A stretch of DNA of 64,000 nucleotides from Planctomycetota bacterium (lineage in GTDB: Bacteria > Planctomycetota > UBA1135 > UBA2386), in NCBI GenBank assembly GCA_028281765.1, contig JANQJF010000014.1, positions 1-64,000 on the forward strand. Reading direction: 5' to 3'. The position numbers were made by a program, and so were the translations under genes. The notes beneath the pieces are model-generated. The model was not told where the DNA came from. It was given only the letters and a program-made list of their open reading frames with translations, and ran no database searches. Below, in pieces: positions 7,308 to 15,475 of this stretch (the stretch's first letter is position 1; every line of letters begins with the position of its first letter).

Positions 7308-9956
7308 ATGACGCGACCGACAATCGGGCGAGTCGACTTCCACATTCACTCGTACGCGTCCAACGTCACGGACTACTACGCCGCGAACACGTTCGCGATT
7401 CCGGAGTCCTACTCCGACCCCATCGAGACGTATCACGAGCTGAAGCGACAAGGCATGTCGCTGGTCACGCTCACAGATCACAACTCGATCGATGGCGTGC
7501 TCGAGATCCTCGCGGCCGGACATCGCGACGTGTTCATCAGCGCCGAGATGACGACGACGTTCCCGGAGGACGGCTGCAACATCCACGTCACGATCGCGAA
7601 CATGTCCGAAGCGCAGTTCCAGGAGGCTGACCGACTGCGCGGCAACATCTACGAGATGATCGGTTACATCGAAAACGAGATCGCGAAGGAAACCGACGAC
7701 CCGGCCAGCAACAAGCTCGTCTACTTCATGACGCACCCGCTGATGAGCACGCAGAACCGTGAATACGGTCGGCGCGGTTCCCTAACGGTCGATCACTTGG
7801 AGAAGGCGCTCCTGCTTTGTCCCGTGATGGAGATCCAGAACGGCACGCGCACGAAGTCCCTGAACGACTTCACGCTGCGCTGGATCGAATCGATCGACCA
7901 GAAGAAGCTCGAGCGACTCGCGAACAAGCACGGCATCGAGCCCAACGGCGAGACGCCCTGGCTCAAGGGATACACCGCCGGATCCGACGACCACTCGGGC
8001 ATCAACCAAGGTCGCACCTGGACGACGTTCCCGTTCGACGGTGACGCTCCGACTCCCAACATGCTCGTCGAGGCCATCCGACGCCGCGAGACGAAGGCGG
8101 GTGGCGCCCACGGCGGCCCCGTCACTCTGGCGCATTCCGTCTTCAAGCTGCTCTACGACGGGCAAGCACAGAACACCGACGAAAGTCAGAAGTCGGTCAA
8201 GATGAGCGGCACGATCAACGACCTGCTGCGCTTCGCGTTCGGCAGTAGCAACCTGCGCTGGCATGAACGTTGGGGCATGCGTCAGCGCTATTTGCGCGCC
8301 CGACTGGGCGAACGCGTCGCACGGATGCGTGACTCCGAGCGCTCGTTCGAGCAAGTCTTGACCAAGGAGGCCTACGCGCTTCTCGGACAGAAGGAGTTTC
8401 GCAGCCGGCTCGCGTCGACGGACCAGACCGACGACAAGATCTTCCTGATCATCAGCCAGCTGCTGAACCGCATGTTCGTCCACTACGTCTCACGCATTCG
8501 GAAAGGTGAGTCGCTGGACCTCGTGCGGACGATCAAAGAACTGGTCGCGCTGATCACGTCCAACGTGTTCGTCTCGCTGCCCTACTTCATGTCCTACGTC
8601 GCGCAGAGCTGCGACAAGCTCGTCACGCGAGACGTGCGCAAGCGATTCGATCTCCACGAACGCGACAAGCTCGTCCTCGTGACCGACACTCTGTTCGACG
8701 TCAACGGCGTCGCAAAGACAATCTGGAAGATCCTCGACGAGTCCGAACGGCGCGGCATCGACCTGACGGTCGTGTCGTGCCTCAGCCAAGAAGAACTCCG
8801 CGAACGCTGCGCCGATCCGCAGGTCGAAGCGCTGCTCGAGTCGGGACGACTCAAGATCTTCCCGTCGGTCTACAACGTGGACTTCCCGGAATACGAAGGT
8901 CTGGAGATTCGCTTTCCGCCACTCCTCGAGATGCTGAAGTACGCACAAGAGCGAGGCTTCACGAAGATGCAGATCAGCACGCCCGGGATCATCGGCCTCG
9001 CCGGCTTGTTCTCCGCGAAGCTCCTGCAGATCGAAACTTCGGCCACCTACCACACGAGCTTCCCGGAATACGTCGAGAACTACACGAAGGACATCAGCCT
9101 CGAGGCGTTCACCTGGAAGTACATGATCTTGTTCTACCACTCGGTCGACGAGGTCGTGGTCCCCTCCAAGTTCATCGCGAAGCTGCTGCACAAGCGGGGC
9201 CTCCGGAATCGCAAGCTGCTGATCCTCGACCGGTGGGTCGACCTGGATCGGTTCCACCCTCGCCATCGCACCGCGGGCTTCTGGCGCAAGTTCGGACTGC
9301 AGAACGAGGACGACCTCGTCAAGTTCGTCTACGTCGGCCGTGTCGGCCGCGAGAAGAACCTCGACACGTGCGCCGAGGCGTTCCAACGACTCGCCGCGCA
9401 AGATTCGAAGGCCCACTTGGTCATCGTCGGTGATGGCCCGTATCGCGACGAACTCGAGGAGATGCTCAGCGGATACCCGGTGACGTTCACGGGCTTCCTC
9501 GGTGGGGAAGAGCTGCAGCGCGCTCTCGCATCCGCGGACGTGAAGCTGTTCCCGAGCACGACGGACACTTGGGGCAACGCACCGCTCGAGGCGCAGGCCT
9601 CGGGGATCCCGGTCGTCGTCTCGGACCAAGGCGGACCACAGGAACTCATGAGGGACGGCGTCACGGGCTTCCGCATTCCCGGCCACAACGTCGACGCGCT
9701 CGCGGACGCGATGTTCGACCTGATGGACGAATCGACTCGTCGCGAGATGGGCACGGCAGCACGTCAGTTTGCCGAGGAGCAGCGCATCGACGAGCCCTTC
9801 ACCGCGATCCTCGACTCCGATGGCTACCGCCGCCGAGCCCGGAAGGAGAGGGAGGAGCGTCAGCTCGAAGAGCTCCGACCCGTCATCGTCACTCCCCATC
9901 GTGAAGAACTCGTCGAGCTGGACTTCGAGATGCCGATGGAAACGGTCGAACAGTGA
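7308..9956 (+). CDS. PHP-domain phosphoesterase fused to a GT4 glycosyltransferase
   Basis: An 882-residue fusion. Residues about 1-240 form a PHP phosphoesterase domain with metal-binding motifs 'DFHIHS' (H12, H14), 'TDHNS' (D57, H58), E80, H93, 'THPL', and 'GSDDHSG' (D227, D228, H229), so it looks catalytically complete. A middle helical region of about 200 residues follows. From about residue 450 there is a GT-B glycosyltransferase of family 4, with 'TLFDVNGVAKTI', 'FVYVGRVGREKNLD', 'LVIVGDGPYRDELE' and a donor-site D753-x7-E761 motif ('DTWGNAPLE'). The product is unknown; a glycolipid or other sugar conjugate linked to the adjacent lipid genes is the simplest idea. Its stop overlaps the next gene's GTG. 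Confidence 0.9.
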   Translation: MTRPTIGRVDFHIHSYASNVTDYYAANTFAIPESYSDPIETYHELKRQGMSLVTLTDHNSIDGVLEILAAGHRDVFISAEMTTTFPEDGCNIHVTIANMSEAQFQEADRLRGNIYEMIGYIENEIAKETDDPASNKLVYFMTHPLMSTQNREYGRRGSLTVDHLEKALLLCPVMEIQNGTRTKSLNDFTLRWIESIDQKKLERLANKHGIEPNGETPWLKGYTAGSDDHSGINQGRTWTTFPFDGDAPTPNMLVEAIRRRETKAGGAHGGPVTLAHSVFKLLYDGQAQNTDESQKSVKMSGTINDLLRFAFGSSNLRWHERWGMRQRYLRARLGERVARMRDSERSFEQVLTKEAYALLGQKEFRSRLASTDQTDDKIFLIISQLLNRMFVHYVSRIRKGESLDLVRTIKELVALITSNVFVSLPYFMSYVAQSCDKLVTRDVRKRFDLHERDKLVLVTDTLFDVNGVAKTIWKILDESERRGIDLTVVSCLSQEELRERCADPQVEALLESGRLKIFPSVYNVDFPEYEGLEIRFPPLLEMLKYAQERGFTKMQISTPGIIGLAGLFSAKLLQIETSATYHTSFPEYVENYTKDISLEAFTWKYMILFYHSVDEVVVPSKFIAKLLHKRGLRNRKLLILDRWVDLDRFHPRHRTAGFWRKFGLQNEDDLVKFVYVGRVGREKNLDTCAEAFQRLAAQDSKAHLVIVGDGPYRDELEEMLSGYPVTFTGFLGGEELQRALASADVKLFPSTTDTWGNAPLEAQASGIPVVVSDQGGPQELMRDGVTGFRIPGHNVDALADAMFDLMDESTRREMGTAARQFAEEQRIDEPFTAILDSDGYRRRARKEREERQLEELRPVIVTPHREELVELDFEMPMETVEQ

Positions 9957-11632
9957 CACCCCTGCTCTACGGGATCGGCGCACTTCTCGCTCTCGTCGCC
10001 CTGCGCAAGATCTGCGTTCGGCTGGACCTGTCCCGCGCGAAGCACCCGTCTCTACGCGGCCATGCCAACATGTCGAAACGCGTGGCCAAGCTGGTGCCGT
10101 TCTACGAGTACACACGCGACGAGCTCTTCCGCGCGGACGACGCGCCTGCCGAGATCGAGAGCTCTCGCCGCGAGGCGTTCGAGCGCCTTTCGACGACAAT
10201 GCGTGACTCGAAGCCAATCTCTCTCGAGCGCACGAAAGAACTCGAGCCCGGTCTCGCGGATCTCCAATTCACGAACGCCTATCGCGTCCCGTTCCAGTTC
10301 CGCAGCGTCGTGCAGGAGCATCTACCCGTGGGCATCTTCGCCGAGCAGACCGAAGGCACGCGGATTCGGGACCTGGACGGAAATTGGAGCTACGACCTCG
10401 GTGGATCGTACGGAGTCAACGTATTCGGACACGACTTCTACAAGGGTTGCATCGATCGCGGCGTGGAGCGCGCACGGAGACTCGGCCCAGTGCTCGGCCC
10501 TCTGCACCCCATCGTCCTCGACAACGTCGCCAGACTCCGCGAGGTGTCCGGCCTGGCCGAGGTGTCGTTCCACATGTCCGGAACGGAAGCCGTCATGCAA
10601 GCCGTCCGCCTCGCGCGTTACCACACGGGCAGGTCCAAGGCTGTGCGGTTCTGCGGGGCCTACCACGGCTGGTGGGATGGCGTGCAGCCCGGAGTGGGCA
10701 ATCCCCGCAAGGTGCGGGACGTCTACACACTCCGCGACATGCACCCGAACACCGCGCACGTGCTTCGCACCCGCAAGGACATCGCGTGCGTGCTGATCAA
10801 CTCGCTCCAGGCGCTGCATCCCAACGCGAACGCACCGGGCGACGCATTCTTGATGAGCAGCAAGCGCGAGGCCCACTTCGATCGGGAGGCGTACGCCGAG
10901 TGGCTCCGTGAAGTCCGCGAGATCTGCACGGACCGCGGCATCGTCATGATCATCGACGACGTGTTCCTCGGCTTCCGTATCGCGCGTGGCGGCTCACAGG
11001 AGTACTTCGGTGTCCGAGGGGACCTCGTGACCTACGGCAAGACGCTCGGCGGTGGACTCCCGGTCGGTGTCGTGTGCGGCAAGCACGAGTTCATGAAGCG
11101 CTACCGCGACGATCGACCGTCGGACATCTGCTTCGCGCGCGGCACGTTCAACTCGCATCCGTACGTGATGGCGACCATGAACGAGTTCCTGAGAGCCATC
11201 GACGATCCGCAGATCGTGGCTGACTACGAAACACTCGATCGAGTTTGGAACGAGCGCGCGACGAATCTCAACAGTCAACTCGAACGCGCGCAATTGCCCG
11301 TTCGCGTCGCGAACATGCAGTCCGTCTGGACGACGCTCTACACCACCCCCAGCCGCTACAACTGGATGCTCCAGTTCTATCTTCGGGCCGAGGGGCTCTC
11401 GCTGAGCTGGGTCGGCACGGGCCGCTTCATTCTCAGCCACGACTATACGGACGACGAGTTCGCGGACGTCACGGCACGGTTCGTCCGCGCGGCCCAGGCC
11501 ATGCACGACGACGGCTGGTGGTGGACGGCGGCGCGCCTCACGAACAGGTCGATCCACAAGCGTGTGCTTCGCGAGCTGCTGTCCGCTCGCCTCGGCCGCG
11601 ACAAGGCGGCCGTCCGTTCGCCGGCCGGTTGA
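9953..11632 (+). CDS. Class III PLP aminotransferase / aminomutase (GSAM-like) with N-terminal membrane anchor
   Basis: A 559-residue protein whose GTG start overlaps the preceding stop (GTGA). Residues about 3-20 form a hydrophobic helix, and about 100 residues of extension precede the fold-type I aminotransferase domain. The domain shows 'LGGSYGVNVFGHDFY', 'FHMSGTEAVMQAVRLAR', 'GAYHGWWDG', the PLP aspartate context 'VMIIDDVFLGFR', and the Schiff-base lysine K363 in 'VTYGKTLGGGLPVG'. The pattern is that of glutamate-1-semialdehyde aminomutase relatives, but the membrane anchor and neighbours argue against heme synthesis. I infer it installs or moves an amino group on a lipid or sugar precursor. 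Confidence 0.85.
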   Translation: MTPLLYGIGALLALVALRKICVRLDLSRAKHPSLRGHANMSKRVAKLVPFYEYTRDELFRADDAPAEIESSRREAFERLSTTMRDSKPISLERTKELEPGLADLQFTNAYRVPFQFRSVVQEHLPVGIFAEQTEGTRIRDLDGNWSYDLGGSYGVNVFGHDFYKGCIDRGVERARRLGPVLGPLHPIVLDNVARLREVSGLAEVSFHMSGTEAVMQAVRLARYHTGRSKAVRFCGAYHGWWDGVQPGVGNPRKVRDVYTLRDMHPNTAHVLRTRKDIACVLINSLQALHPNANAPGDAFLMSSKREAHFDREAYAEWLREVREICTDRGIVMIIDDVFLGFRIARGGSQEYFGVRGDLVTYGKTLGGGLPVGVVCGKHEFMKRYRDDRPSDICFARGTFNSHPYVMATMNEFLRAIDDPQIVADYETLDRVWNERATNLNSQLERAQLPVRVANMQSVWTTLYTTPSRYNWMLQFYLRAEGLSLSWVGTGRFILSHDYTDDEFADVTARFVRAAQAMHDDGWWWTAARLTNRSIHKRVLRELLSARLGRDKAAVRSPAG

Positions 11633-11650
11633 ACCACAGGCGGTATCCCG

Positions 11651-12544
11651 ATGCGAAAGTCGTGGCTCACGAAGATCTCCCCGAGGCTCCCGCGGAAGTT
11701 CTCGCCGAAGGAGGACATCAACTTCTTGATCACCAACCGCCTGCCCCGTCGATGGGCCACGCTGTTCATGGGGCGATTCAGCCGCATCGAAGTGCGTTGG
11801 GTGCGCGCCCTGTCGATCGGGATGTGGCGGACGTTCTCTCGAGAGCTCGACCTCTCCGACGCCAAGAAGTCGAAGTTCTCGAGCCTGCACGACTGTTTCA
11901 TCCGAGAGCTCCAGGATGGATCGCGACCGATCGATCCGAACCCGTCGACGATCACGAGTCCGTGTGACGCGATCATCGGAACGCACGGCCGTATCGATGG
12001 CGACACCGTAATCCAGGCCAAGGGCTTTCCGTATCGATTGACAGACCTGTTCCACGATGACGAGCTCGTCGAGCGCCACCGCGGCGGCACGTTCATCACG
12101 ATGCGGCTCAAGGCGAGCATGTATCACCGGTTCCACGCACCGACGGATTGCCGCGTCCGAGGAGTCACCTACGTGTCCGGCGACACCTGGAACGTGAACC
12201 CGATCGCGCTGAAGCGCGTCGAGCAACTGTTCTGCAAGAATGAGCGTGCGGTCATCGACCTCGACCTTGGCGATCCGAACCGCGCTCTCACGCTCGTTCC
12301 GGTCGCCGCCATTCTCGTCGCGAGCATCAAGCTGCACTTCCTGGACGACGTGCTCAGCCTCGAGTATCGAGGCCCCAACCGCATCCCGTGCGACGCGACG
12401 TTCCGAAAGGGCGACGAAATGGGCTACTTCCAACACGGCTCGACGATCCTCCTGTTCGCCAACGGCGACTTCGAACTGTGCCCGGAGCTCCGCGAGGGCT
12501 CTCGCGTTCGTGTCGGCGAGCCACTCCTGAGAACCGAGTCGTGA
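11651..12544 (+). CDS. psd: Phosphatidylserine decarboxylase
   Basis: A 297-residue pyruvoyl-dependent decarboxylase expected to convert phosphatidylserine to phosphatidylethanolamine at the membrane. The conserved features of the family are in place: the aspartate of 'SPCDAIIG' (D106, where most have SPADG), 'YHRFHAP' with H159 and H162, and the self-cleavage site H262-G-S264-T265 (LGST in E. coli, GGST in type II). Cleavage before S264 would give the alpha chain with its pyruvoyl group. An AGGCGG stands before the ATG, 18 bases after the aminotransferase stop, so this is an operon member. Its product would feed the PmtA-like enzyme upstream. Confidence 0.9.
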   Translation: MRKSWLTKISPRLPRKFSPKEDINFLITNRLPRRWATLFMGRFSRIEVRWVRALSIGMWRTFSRELDLSDAKKSKFSSLHDCFIRELQDGSRPIDPNPSTITSPCDAIIGTHGRIDGDTVIQAKGFPYRLTDLFHDDELVERHRGGTFITMRLKASMYHRFHAPTDCRVRGVTYVSGDTWNVNPIALKRVEQLFCKNERAVIDLDLGDPNRALTLVPVAAILVASIKLHFLDDVLSLEYRGPNRIPCDATFRKGDEMGYFQHGSTILLFANGDFELCPELREGSRVRVGEPLLRTES

Positions 12545-12579
12545 CCCACGACTTCCAACCAACCAGCTGAGAGAAACCG

Positions 12580-13224
12580 ATGGGCGACGCCAAGGGACGG
12601 CAGACATTCTTCGAGGAGCTTCGCGAGCAGCGGTGGGACGATCACCGTTACTACCACCAGAGTCGCATCAACCAGACGCTGCACTTCTTCAGCGCTCTGA
12701 GCTTCCTCACCGCGTACGTGATGATCTGGATCGATCCGGTGATCGCGTGTCTGCTGGGTTGGCTCGTGGCCATGACGCTGCGGCAGAGCGGACACTTCTT
12801 CTTCGAGCCGAAGACCTACGACCTCATCAACGACGCGACGCACGAGCACAAGGAGAACATCAAGGTCGGCTACAACCTCTCTCGCAAGGTCGTGCTGATC
12901 TCGATCTTCGTGCTGCTGCCGCTGATCCTGGTCGGCGAGCCGTCGCTGTTCGGACTGTTCGCGCCGCACGCGAACGGCTCGGACTTCCTGCACAACACGT
13001 GCGTGATGTGGATCGGCTTGGGCGCGCTCGCGATCGTCTTCCGCACGGTGCAGCTTTTTTTTGTCCGCGGCGTGCAGTCGGGCCTGGTCTGGGCAACCAA
13101 GATCCTCACCGATCCATTCCACGACGTGAAGCTCTACCACCGCGCGCCTCTCTACTTGCTGCGCGGCGAGCTCCTCGATCCCATGGACGAAGACTGGAGC
13201 GGTAAGCCGACCGCTGCGTCCTGA
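12580..13224 (+). CDS. Mpo1-like (DUF962-like) membrane protein
   Basis: A 214-residue membrane protein with about four hydrophobic segments. It carries the His-containing pattern of Mpo1/DUF962 proteins: 'HQSRINQTLHFFSALSF' early in the protein and 'RQSGHFFFEP' after the second segment. Yeast Mpo1 is an iron-dependent dioxygenase that shortens 2-hydroxy fatty acids; whether this bacterial protein does the same is not known. It is the last gene of the lipid-related run, 35 bases after psd, and is followed tail to tail by the sulfatase gene. The family match was made from motif spacing only. Confidence 0.5.
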   Translation: MGDAKGRQTFFEELREQRWDDHRYYHQSRINQTLHFFSALSFLTAYVMIWIDPVIACLLGWLVAMTLRQSGHFFFEPKTYDLINDATHEHKENIKVGYNLSRKVVLISIFVLLPLILVGEPSLFGLFAPHANGSDFLHNTCVMWIGLGALAIVFRTVQLFFVRGVQSGLVWATKILTDPFHDVKLYHRAPLYLLRGELLDPMDEDWSGKPTAAS

Positions 13225-13236
13225 CGCCGCTCGCCG

Positions 13237-14895
13237 CTACTCCTCGTCGCGCACCGACAACGTCGCGCGCGAAGGCGCGTAGCCGATCCGGTGCGCCACG
13301 ACTTCGAGGGTCGTGACATCCGCCTGCAGTTCGATCGGCTGCCGGTACACCGCCCAGCTCTTCGCGCCCTTCGCGCGATAGCCGATCGACGCGCCTGCGG
13401 TATCGCTGGACAACTCGACCGCACCGTTCGCGCGTCGGAGGGCCACGGCCGCGGTCTTCGGCTGCACGCCACCGTGCCAAAGCCGTTCCGCGACCATGCG
13501 CTTCTCGGGGAGCACGAGTCCGAGGTCACCCGTGGCTTCGATCCAACGATCGAGCTCCGCGCGCAGGCGCGCCGCAACTTCGCGGAGAGACGGGTCGTCG
13601 ATCCGATTGGAGGCCTCCCACGGATCGCTGCGACTGTCGTAGAGCTCTTCGGCGGGCCGTTCGGTCGAGGCACACTGCCAGTGGCTCGGCGCCCGCTGCG
13701 CGACCTTCGCGAGCGCATAGAGATCCGCGGTCATCGCGAGACGCTCGCGATACGCATTGCGAATCAAATGCGGGAGATCGGTGCGATAGTTGCGCACGTA
13801 TCGATACCGACCGTCACTCACGGACCGCGCGCGGTCGTACTCGCTGTCGAACCGATCCGCGTGTGCGAACGCGAGCCCGCGGCCCGCGCGTTCGTGGCGG
13901 CCCGCAAACGCCACTCCGTCGAGTCGTGCGTCGGGTTCGAGGGACGCGAGCGACAGCACCGTCGGACCGAAGTCGACGAAGCTGACGACGCGATCCTCGG
14001 TCTCGCCGGCCCGCCGACCGTCCGGATAGCGCACCAGCAGCGGCACGCGCGTGCCCAGGTCGTACGGAGAGCGCTTGCCGCGCGGCAGCCCGACGCCGTG
14101 GTCGGAGTAGAAGAACACGACCGTCGAATCCGCGAGGCCCGCCTCTTCGAGCTCGGCGAGCTTCTTGCCGACCCAGCCGTCCATCCGCGCGATGTTGTCG
14201 TACGTTCGCGCGAGCGCGTCGCGGACCGCGAGCGTGTCGGGATAGAGCGGTGGAATCGCGAGCACGTTCGGATCGACGACGCGCGGCGCACGCTTCGCCT
14301 TCGGAAACGCGCGGCTTTCGTGTGTTCCCCCGTGATTGAACACGGCGAAGAACGGCGCGCCGTCCGGACGGCTCCGCCAGTGCGCCTTGCCGCCCGACTT
14401 GTCCCACGTCGTCGCAGGCGCCTTGAACTGGTAGTCGGTCTTCGCGTTGTTCGTGCAGTAGTAACCCGCGGCACGCAGGTGCTCCGGGAAGCACCGCACG
14501 AACGCGGGCGGCACGCCTTCGTAGCTCGGGATGTCCGCGTACGCCTCCGGGTCCCGCGCGATCGCGGCCTTGCTCGGGTTCCCGGTGCGCATGTGCATCG
14601 TCCCGATCCGCGTCGCGAACATCCCGGTGATCAGCGACGAGCGAGCCGGCGCGCAGACCGGACTCGACGCGAACGCGTTGCTGTAGCGAACGGACTGGGC
14701 CGCCAGACGATCGAGGTGCGGGGTCGGCACGGTCGGATCCCCGTAGCACGCGAGCCAGGGCGACATGTCCTCGACGCAGAGCCACAGGATGTTCGGCCGG
14801 TCCGGCCAGTCTCGGACCTCGGACTCCGGCTGCGGCGCGGCGCCGCACGAAGTCAACGCCAGGATCAGCAGCGCGATCACTCGGCGAGGGGTCAC
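13237..14895 (-). CDS. Sulfatase lipoprotein
   Basis: A 552-residue sulfatase exported as a lipoprotein: a hydrophobic signal ends in the lipobox 'LTSC' with Cys17. The family signature is 'SPVCAPARSSLITGMF', with Cys81 as the residue to be converted to formylglycine (C-x-P-x-R). Other elements are the N-terminal metal site 'LCVEDMSPW' and 'FFYSDHGVGLPRGKRSPYD'. The 'CVEDMSPW' form resembles heparan-N-sulfatase-type members. It should cleave sulfate esters or sulfamates of polysaccharides outside the cytoplasmic membrane. Maturation needs a formylglycine-generating enzyme, and the SUMF1 domains elsewhere in this window are regulatory-looking rather than obvious candidates. It starts at a GTG. 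Confidence 0.9.
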   Translation of the reverse strand: MTPRRVIALLILALTSCGAAPQPESEVRDWPDRPNILWLCVEDMSPWLACYGDPTVPTPHLDRLAAQSVRYSNAFASSPVCAPARSSLITGMFATRIGTMHMRTGNPSKAAIARDPEAYADIPSYEGVPPAFVRCFPEHLRAAGYYCTNNAKTDYQFKAPATTWDKSGGKAHWRSRPDGAPFFAVFNHGGTHESRAFPKAKRAPRVVDPNVLAIPPLYPDTLAVRDALARTYDNIARMDGWVGKKLAELEEAGLADSTVVFFYSDHGVGLPRGKRSPYDLGTRVPLLVRYPDGRRAGETEDRVVSFVDFGPTVLSLASLEPDARLDGVAFAGRHERAGRGLAFAHADRFDSEYDRARSVSDGRYRYVRNYRTDLPHLIRNAYRERLAMTADLYALAKVAQRAPSHWQCASTERPAEELYDSRSDPWEASNRIDDPSLREVAARLRAELDRWIEATGDLGLVLPEKRMVAERLWHGGVQPKTAAVALRRANGAVELSSDTAGASIGYRAKGAKSWAVYRQPIELQADVTTLEVVAHRIGYAPSRATLSVRDEE

Positions 14896-14912
14896 GGTGA
14901 ATCCGCGAGGCC

Positions 14913-15335
14913 TCAGGCGACGCCGTCCGAACGGCCGCCGAGACGCAGGTTCGACCGGCGCAACCGCGACGCGATGATGTGCATGATCCGCTTCGCGAAC
15001 CCCGGCTTCTCGGTGAACAGGGAATCGAAACGCCGCGGCGACACGGTGACGAGCTCACAATCGCTGACCGCCCGCGCCGTCGCGCTGCGCGGCATTCGAT
15101 CGAACATCGCCATCTCGCCGAAACAGTGCCCCTGCTCGAGGATCTCGACGACCTGGTCCTCGACGACGATCTCCACGCGCCCATCCCGGACGACGTACAT
15201 TCGATCCCCGTCGTCACCCGCGCGAAACACCACATCGCCTGCCGTCAGCCGGACGTGTGGTTCGTCGCGCACGAGGAACTCGATCTTCTCGTCGGGCCCG
15301 CCACTCGCGGGCATCTTGTTCGCCGCCTGGTCCAT
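14913..15335 (-). CDS. Cyclic nucleotide-binding domain protein
   Basis: A 140-residue single-domain protein. Residues about 25-120 form a cNMP-binding beta-barrel with 'LTAGDVVFRAGDDGDRMYVV' and the phosphate-binding cassette 'FGEMAMFDRMPRSATARA', including R83. There is no DNA-binding helix-turn-helix after it, so it is not a CRP-type regulator; it may be a regulatory subunit or partner. I chose the ATG at 15335, preceded by 'acggagcg', over longer forms. It is divergent from the leucine-rich-repeat gene, with about 140 bases between their starts, and lies 17 bases upstream of the sulfatase gene on the same strand. Confidence 0.8.
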   Translation of the reverse strand: MDQAANKMPASGGPDEKIEFLVRDEPHVRLTAGDVVFRAGDDGDRMYVVRDGRVEIVVEDQVVEILEQGHCFGEMAMFDRMPRSATARAVSDCELVTVSPRRFDSLFTEKPGFAKRIMHIIASRLRRSNLRLGGRSDGVA

Positions 15336-15475
15336 CACTCGCTCCGTATGCCTGATCAGCCGTCCAGTATGACCCGACGGATGCACGAACGGCCAGGAAA
15401 ACGCGGCGGCAAGTCGCAGCCCTTCAGCCGCGCAGGGTTTTCGATCGCGCCCGGGCTCCGGTAGCATCCGACGCC

